From NCBI GenBank assembly GCA_021799715.1, contig JAJYZY010000044.1, positions 1 through 17,887 on the forward strand: 17,887 bases of DNA, given 5' to 3'. A program made the translations under genes and the position numbers. The notes under the pieces were generated by a model. That model ran no database searches and was not told the origin of the DNA. It was given only the letters and a program-made list of their open reading frames with translations. The stretch is from Planctomycetota bacterium. GTDB lineage: Bacteria > Planctomycetota > Phycisphaerae > WQYP01. Positions 15,701-17,887 of this stretch are shown here, one piece after another; within the stretch, counting starts at the first letter, position 1, and each line of letters starts with the position of its first letter.

Positions 15701-16328
15701 GCCAGGTCAGAGCGCTGGTGGGAATGCCCTTGAATTCAATATCATCAATCGCCATTTCCGGCTGACCGGATCGTTCAATCAGCAGGGTGCCGTGATGAAT
15801 GTCCACCCGCGGCAACCCGATGGAGGCCAAATCGCCTCCGGGATGCCGGAGTTTCCAATTCTGCCACGCCAGACGAATGTCCTGCCATGCCGCCGGCAAA
15901 TTCCATCGGCCTTCATCACCCTGGTGCAGAATCAGACGCGGACCGGCCAGAGAAATATTGGTAATACCCAACTTCCCGGTCAGCAGCAGCCAGAAAATGA
16001 CATGATGGTTAATGGTTAACTTTGGAATTCTTGCAAACGGCCAATGACGCAACGGCAGGCCAACGCGCACATCGGTGAGCGTCGTTGTGCCCATCAGCCC
16101 GATATGCATCGTCTTGACATCAATCCGCAGCCCCAGGCGGGATTGAAGTTTGTCCAGCACATACCCGCGAACCGTGGCGCTGTTTAAAATTCGCGGAGCG
16201 GCAATCCACACGCCGACTCCCAAAAGCAATGCCAGTATCAGCAAGCCGCCGAATAATATCCACAATGGATGCCGTCTCCGCCGGGGGGCGGGCTTTGCGG
16301 GATGTTCATGGTTTAACGGATCGGTCAT
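12795..16328 (-). CDS. AsmA-like large envelope protein (1177 aa)
   Basis: A long protein with a basic cytoplasmic N-terminus (PRRRRHPLW), a single membrane anchor at ~22-44, then over 1100 residues of alternating beta-strand-like sequence. It fits the AsmA/DUF3971 group of bridge-like proteins that run from the inner membrane into the periplasm and are linked to lipid transport or outer-membrane assembly. After the anchor, VRGYVLDKLQSRLGLRIDV and the segment around LTDVRVGLP match the AsmA N-terminal pattern. The C-terminal ~100 residues (ILGAGELDNIWKMPDSTLKG, then VQVAGTWSHPTTTPV) resemble the AsmA C-terminal region. The start is uncertain: ATG 16328 is 62 bp after the lipoprotein stop, while a GTG at 16394 overlaps that stop as GTGA. 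I prefer 16328 because the residues before it are unlike the rest. The exact function is unknown. Confidence 0.8.
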   Translation of the reverse strand: MTDPLNHEHPAKPAPRRRRHPLWILFGGLLILALLLGVGVWIAAPRILNSATVRGYVLDKLQSRLGLRIDVKTMHIGLMGTTTLTDVRVGLPLRHWPFARIPKLTINHHVIFWLLLTGKLGITNISLAGPRLILHQGDEGRWNLPAAWQDIRLAWQNWKLRHPGGDLASIGLPRVDIHHGTLLIERSGQPEMAIDDIEFKGIPTSALTWRFSLRAASTQVPQSHLLAQGVLVPQQSWLHSIHIQATGLGPWLQRLWPSWHGAASVSAQLRGRLLNNMLSERLNDVRINVGDFGLHGNAQAQYAGDHWRINPENVGIRVGYLSVPVNIYRGQIWADGRGFHVQGLRADLAGGGLRLSGVMNPTEGSATVSAAWHGISLFGTEMQSGSLTGALSSPWPGRRVIGLHIASSGQCTYGTWSTAATLSAQGRFHGRMNWQLESPQISWQRTRLVTLKGLRASGQLDHNQITVANCALASDPYVHLRGLYNLALGLWRVHLRATAASIPLLKLPANVHVHVSAYGNSGGMQLDNLLVKSPVWSLAASGNCIFTGRYPTHLIVTVTGIPLVNHGATKSNAGWSLGGLISGKLLADGGVMPLALHLNGRLAGTHFTVNHHLLALPEVHVTGQLTNRHIVLAADPVTVLGGRIAVRFKANTTGRLAGLTVESKHISAAAVGRLLLPTPWPGLRGYVGMNLNISVPGRDLQMTTVRGKLSADNLVIPTPKSLTAPMHILHGTASLNYSNGILTLAPIKLVGVGADASASANWNQLNPADIYFKLNVSDWPADIPALQFDTQVSGTVAGRYNWHSSAIHGTGDLKATIFQHFLPVGLAGTHIIALGRTISISHTSLDLMGNTLTGQGIWNIDQPLKSSAVFQCRLPNPKPLLLGYSWADGLKGTFAGNIVLGPAGGAHPLAPLELQFNLRAEKAALDAIQLGSLDVHAFISNRAILLDRSQLAFAGGTMRLWARVSRHNGGLLSSDTSLTFNNINLDQLTRTVIAKAHPTPGLLSGHLTAVALSNNWHNAIGSGELKITQSNLAGSTIMASVYRLLNVRLNNNKPTGTGEARWRIDGGNAQITYLHYFDRGVEILGAGELDNIWKMPDSTLKGYVIGTVRPFKHFHVPFIPQAKAILNALESSVSSVQVAGTWSHPTTTPVVFKNIGTAIQEIFVNAIVGNQSSSGGR

Positions 16329-16390
16329 GTTAGCTGCTCGCAATGAGCCGTTGATGTTATTAACACTCGCCGTGCCGCGCAATGGCCATC

Positions 16391-17026
16391 TCACTGCCGC
16401 AGTGTCGACGGGATATTTCCCGATGTTTCAGGCCCAAATCCCAGAAACCACCAGTCGTGACGGTACGTGCGGCCCACAAATGGCCCGGAACTGGCGACGA
16501 TTTCGCCGGTATTTCTCCAGTATGCCACATACGCAACGCTGGCGTAACCCTGTTGCGTGGTGTTTTGCAAAATGGAAATCTGCGGCAGCACAACCGGAAG
16601 GGAAAAATTCGAGCCGCTGTTGTATCCACCGAAGGCGATGGCCGGGATGCCGATTAATGAATTTTCCTGATTGATGCCCAATGCGCCACAGCGCACCTCC
16701 AGCACAATTTGCGCTTTGTTGCGGACGTTTGTCAGCCGAACGCCGCCTTTCAGCAGGTGCGACCTTAAATCCGCTTCCAGAAAACTCTGGCCGGGTAGCT
16801 GCCCGAGCGGCCGCATGAAGCGCACACTGACATACACCATCCGGTCGCGCAGATTGGCCACGGAAATTTTGCTGATTGCCAGCGATGCCGCCTGCGACAG
16901 CAGAAATTGCTCATCGGCCGTTTCCGGCGGCTGCGTGACCCGCAATGTTGAACAGCCGGTCAATGCCAATAATGCGAAAAACAGAGCGGCACGCCCGGCG
17001 TGTGCAATTTTTTTTTCATTTCCCAT
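16391..17026 (-). CDS. Lipoprotein, DUF6655-like (211 aa)
   Basis: A signal peptide (KK, then hydrophobic 13-22) ends in the lipobox L22-T-G-C25, so the mature protein would be lipid-anchored at Cys25. The mature start (CSTLRVTQPPETADEQFLLSQ), the VYVSVRFM strand, FLEADLRSHLLKGGVRL, and the segment VLEVRCGALGINQENSLIGIPA resemble a planctomycete family I know as DUF6655. The name is from memory and should be tested. The C-terminal half is rich in Gly, Ser and aromatic residues. A weak AAGG lies before ATG 17026. It comes just before the AsmA-like gene on the same strand, with close or overlapping junction, so both probably serve the cell envelope. No enzyme motif is visible. Confidence 0.75.
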   Translation of the reverse strand: MGNEKKIAHAGRAALFFALLALTGCSTLRVTQPPETADEQFLLSQAASLAISKISVANLRDRMVYVSVRFMRPLGQLPGQSFLEADLRSHLLKGGVRLTNVRNKAQIVLEVRCGALGINQENSLIGIPAIAFGGYNSGSNFSLPVVLPQISILQNTTQQGYASVAYVAYWRNTGEIVASSGPFVGRTYRHDWWFLGFGPETSGNIPSTLRQ

Positions 17027-17391
17027 TCGCGTTGGCCTTAAACTTTCTTATCCGTCCGCGCCATTTGCGCGGCGTACAAGCATCAACGCCCAAATGCCGA
17101 TGATATTACCGGTTCGTTGGCAAAATGAATCGGTAATGATTGCACCATTTTACCGGCGCTACAGAGCGCAGCGCAGAAATGATCCGACGGAACACGCGGC
17201 AAGTCCGTAACAATGCCCGGAATGCTTGATACCCGAAGCAACGGAAGTTCCAATGCAATCGCAATGGTTATCAGATAATTGCCATCCGCGCATGGCCAGT
17301 TCCGGGTTTTCCATCGCCAGGAGGGCCAAACGGCGGCAGCTTGCCACCGCGCGGTTGTGGGACTGCCACGGAGGTACATCTGTGCGGTGCG
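17027..17391. other. 365-bp gap after rpsG with an 11-bp hairpin
   Basis: I see no gene here. A 98-residue minus-strand frame (17083-17379) has no family features. The main structure is ATTACCGGTTC (17105-17115) paired with GAATCGGTAAT (17127-17137): eleven pairs with one G-T wobble and an 11-base loop. A further TTACCGG follows at ~17150. No T tract follows on either strand, so it may be an RNA-processing or binding site rather than a terminator. It lies ~250 bases past the rpsG stop and ~80 before the lipoprotein ATG. Confidence 0.45.
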
Positions 17392-17868
17392 TTACCAGGC
17401 AAAATGTGCAAAGGCACGGTTGGCTTCCGCCATCTTGTGGACGTTTTCACGAGTCTGCATGGCCGCGCCTTCGCGCCGGCTTGCCGCCAGAACTTCGTCC
17501 GCCAGGCGCTCGCTCATCGGCTTGCCCGATTTGGCGCGAACGGCTTCCAGCAACCAGCGAATGGCCAGACTCTGCTGCCGCTTGCGGCTTACCGACATGG
17601 GAACCTGATAGTTTTGTCCGCCAACCCGGCGTGAACGCGTTTCAATGTTGGGTTTAATGTTATTCAGGGCCGCTTCGAATACTTCGTTGGGTTTGGCATC
17701 TTTCACCCGCTGGCCGATAATTTCCATTGCGCCGTAGAACACGCGCTTGGCCGTGGCTTTCTTGCCATCATACATCAGGCAGTTGATAAACTTGGAAATC
17801 AACAGCGAATTATAAATGGCATCGGGTTTGAGCTGGGTACTGCTGACGGTAAACGATTTTGCGCCCAT
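17392..17868 (-). CDS. rpsG: 30S ribosomal protein S7
   Basis: S7 binds the 3' domain of 16S rRNA and starts assembly of the 30S head. The length, 158 residues, is normal. Diagnostic blocks are KFINCLMYDGKKATAKRVFY (27-46), VFEAALNNIKPNIETRSRRV (63-82), GGQNYQVPMSVSRKRQQSLAIRWL (83-106), and the C-terminal RENVHKMAEANRAFAHFAW. ATG 17868 is preceded by AAAGGAAG, a good ribosome site. In most bacteria rpsL lies before it and fusA after it; rpsL would be outside the window to the right. fusA is not next: after a 365-bp gap comes a lipoprotein gene instead. Confidence 0.97.
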   Translation of the reverse strand: MGAKSFTVSSTQLKPDAIYNSLLISKFINCLMYDGKKATAKRVFYGAMEIIGQRVKDAKPNEVFEAALNNIKPNIETRSRRVGGQNYQVPMSVSRKRQQSLAIRWLLEAVRAKSGKPMSERLADEVLAASRREGAAMQTRENVHKMAEANRAFAHFAW

Positions 17869-17887
17869 GGCGACTTCCTTTCTTTTC

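Noticed and set aside
17083..17379. A 98-codon minus-strand frame after rpsG
   Set aside because: Unfamiliar Trp/Arg-rich start, no ribosome site, and it covers the 11-bp hairpin; not supported as a gene.
1..17887. CRISPR arrays, insertion sequences, integrases, tRNA genes
   Set aside because: I looked for regularly spaced repeats, transposase motifs with terminal repeats, and cloverleaf sequences, and found none I could support.

Overview
The window reads as chromosomal housekeeping DNA from a Gram-negative-type (diderm) bacterium, most probably a planctomycete and perhaps class Phycisphaerae. Three things suggest this: the pairing of a DUF58 protein with a long BatA-like VWA protein, a small zinc-ribbon membrane protein with a C-terminal anchor, and a lipoprotein resembling the planctomycete DUF6655 group. 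Long intergenic gaps (300-600 bp) and weak or absent Shine-Dalgarno sites at several genes also fit. This assignment rests on protein character, not on a database search. Base composition looks even throughout. I see no insertion sequence, integrase, CRISPR array, tRNA or rRNA.

Layout from left to right. The 3' part of a DUF4276 gene (+) enters from the left edge. A leftward block rsmD -> DUF58 -> BatA/VWA follows (4838 down to 720), joining an rRNA methyltransferase to a surface VWA pair. The replicative helicase gene dnaB (+, 5180-6595) diverges from it and converges tightly on a zinc-ribbon membrane protein gene (-). A 600-bp gap rich in inverted repeats precedes a leftward quinone cluster (10225 down to 7455). 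Its order of transcription is ubiE/menG methyltransferase -> small CxxC/HxxxC protein -> ubiX flavin prenyltransferase -> ubiA/mqnP prenyltransferase, with overlaps at two of the three junctions and a good sigma70-type promoter in front. After a 509-bp gap with strong hairpins comes an ASCH-domain gene (+), then HU (-) with a clear Rho-independent terminator. A pyruvoyl-type arginine decarboxylase homologue (+) follows. Last is a leftward group: rpsG, a lipoprotein, and a 1177-residue AsmA-like protein.

How the genes work together: the prenyltransferase, flavin prenyltransferase and methyltransferase are the late steps of menaquinone (probably futalosine-route) synthesis; the UbiD-type decarboxylase partner is not in the window. 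The AsmA-like protein and lipoprotein are envelope genes, possibly translationally linked. dnaB, HU, rpsG and rsmD serve replication, nucleoid structure and the ribosome.

The most notable single observation is in the arginine decarboxylase homologue. The residue that should become the pyruvoyl cofactor is Gly where the family has Ser, while the neighbouring catalytic Asn and Glu are kept. No defence or mobile system is demonstrated inside the window. The DUF4276 fragment at the left edge is the only hint of one, and its partner would lie outside.
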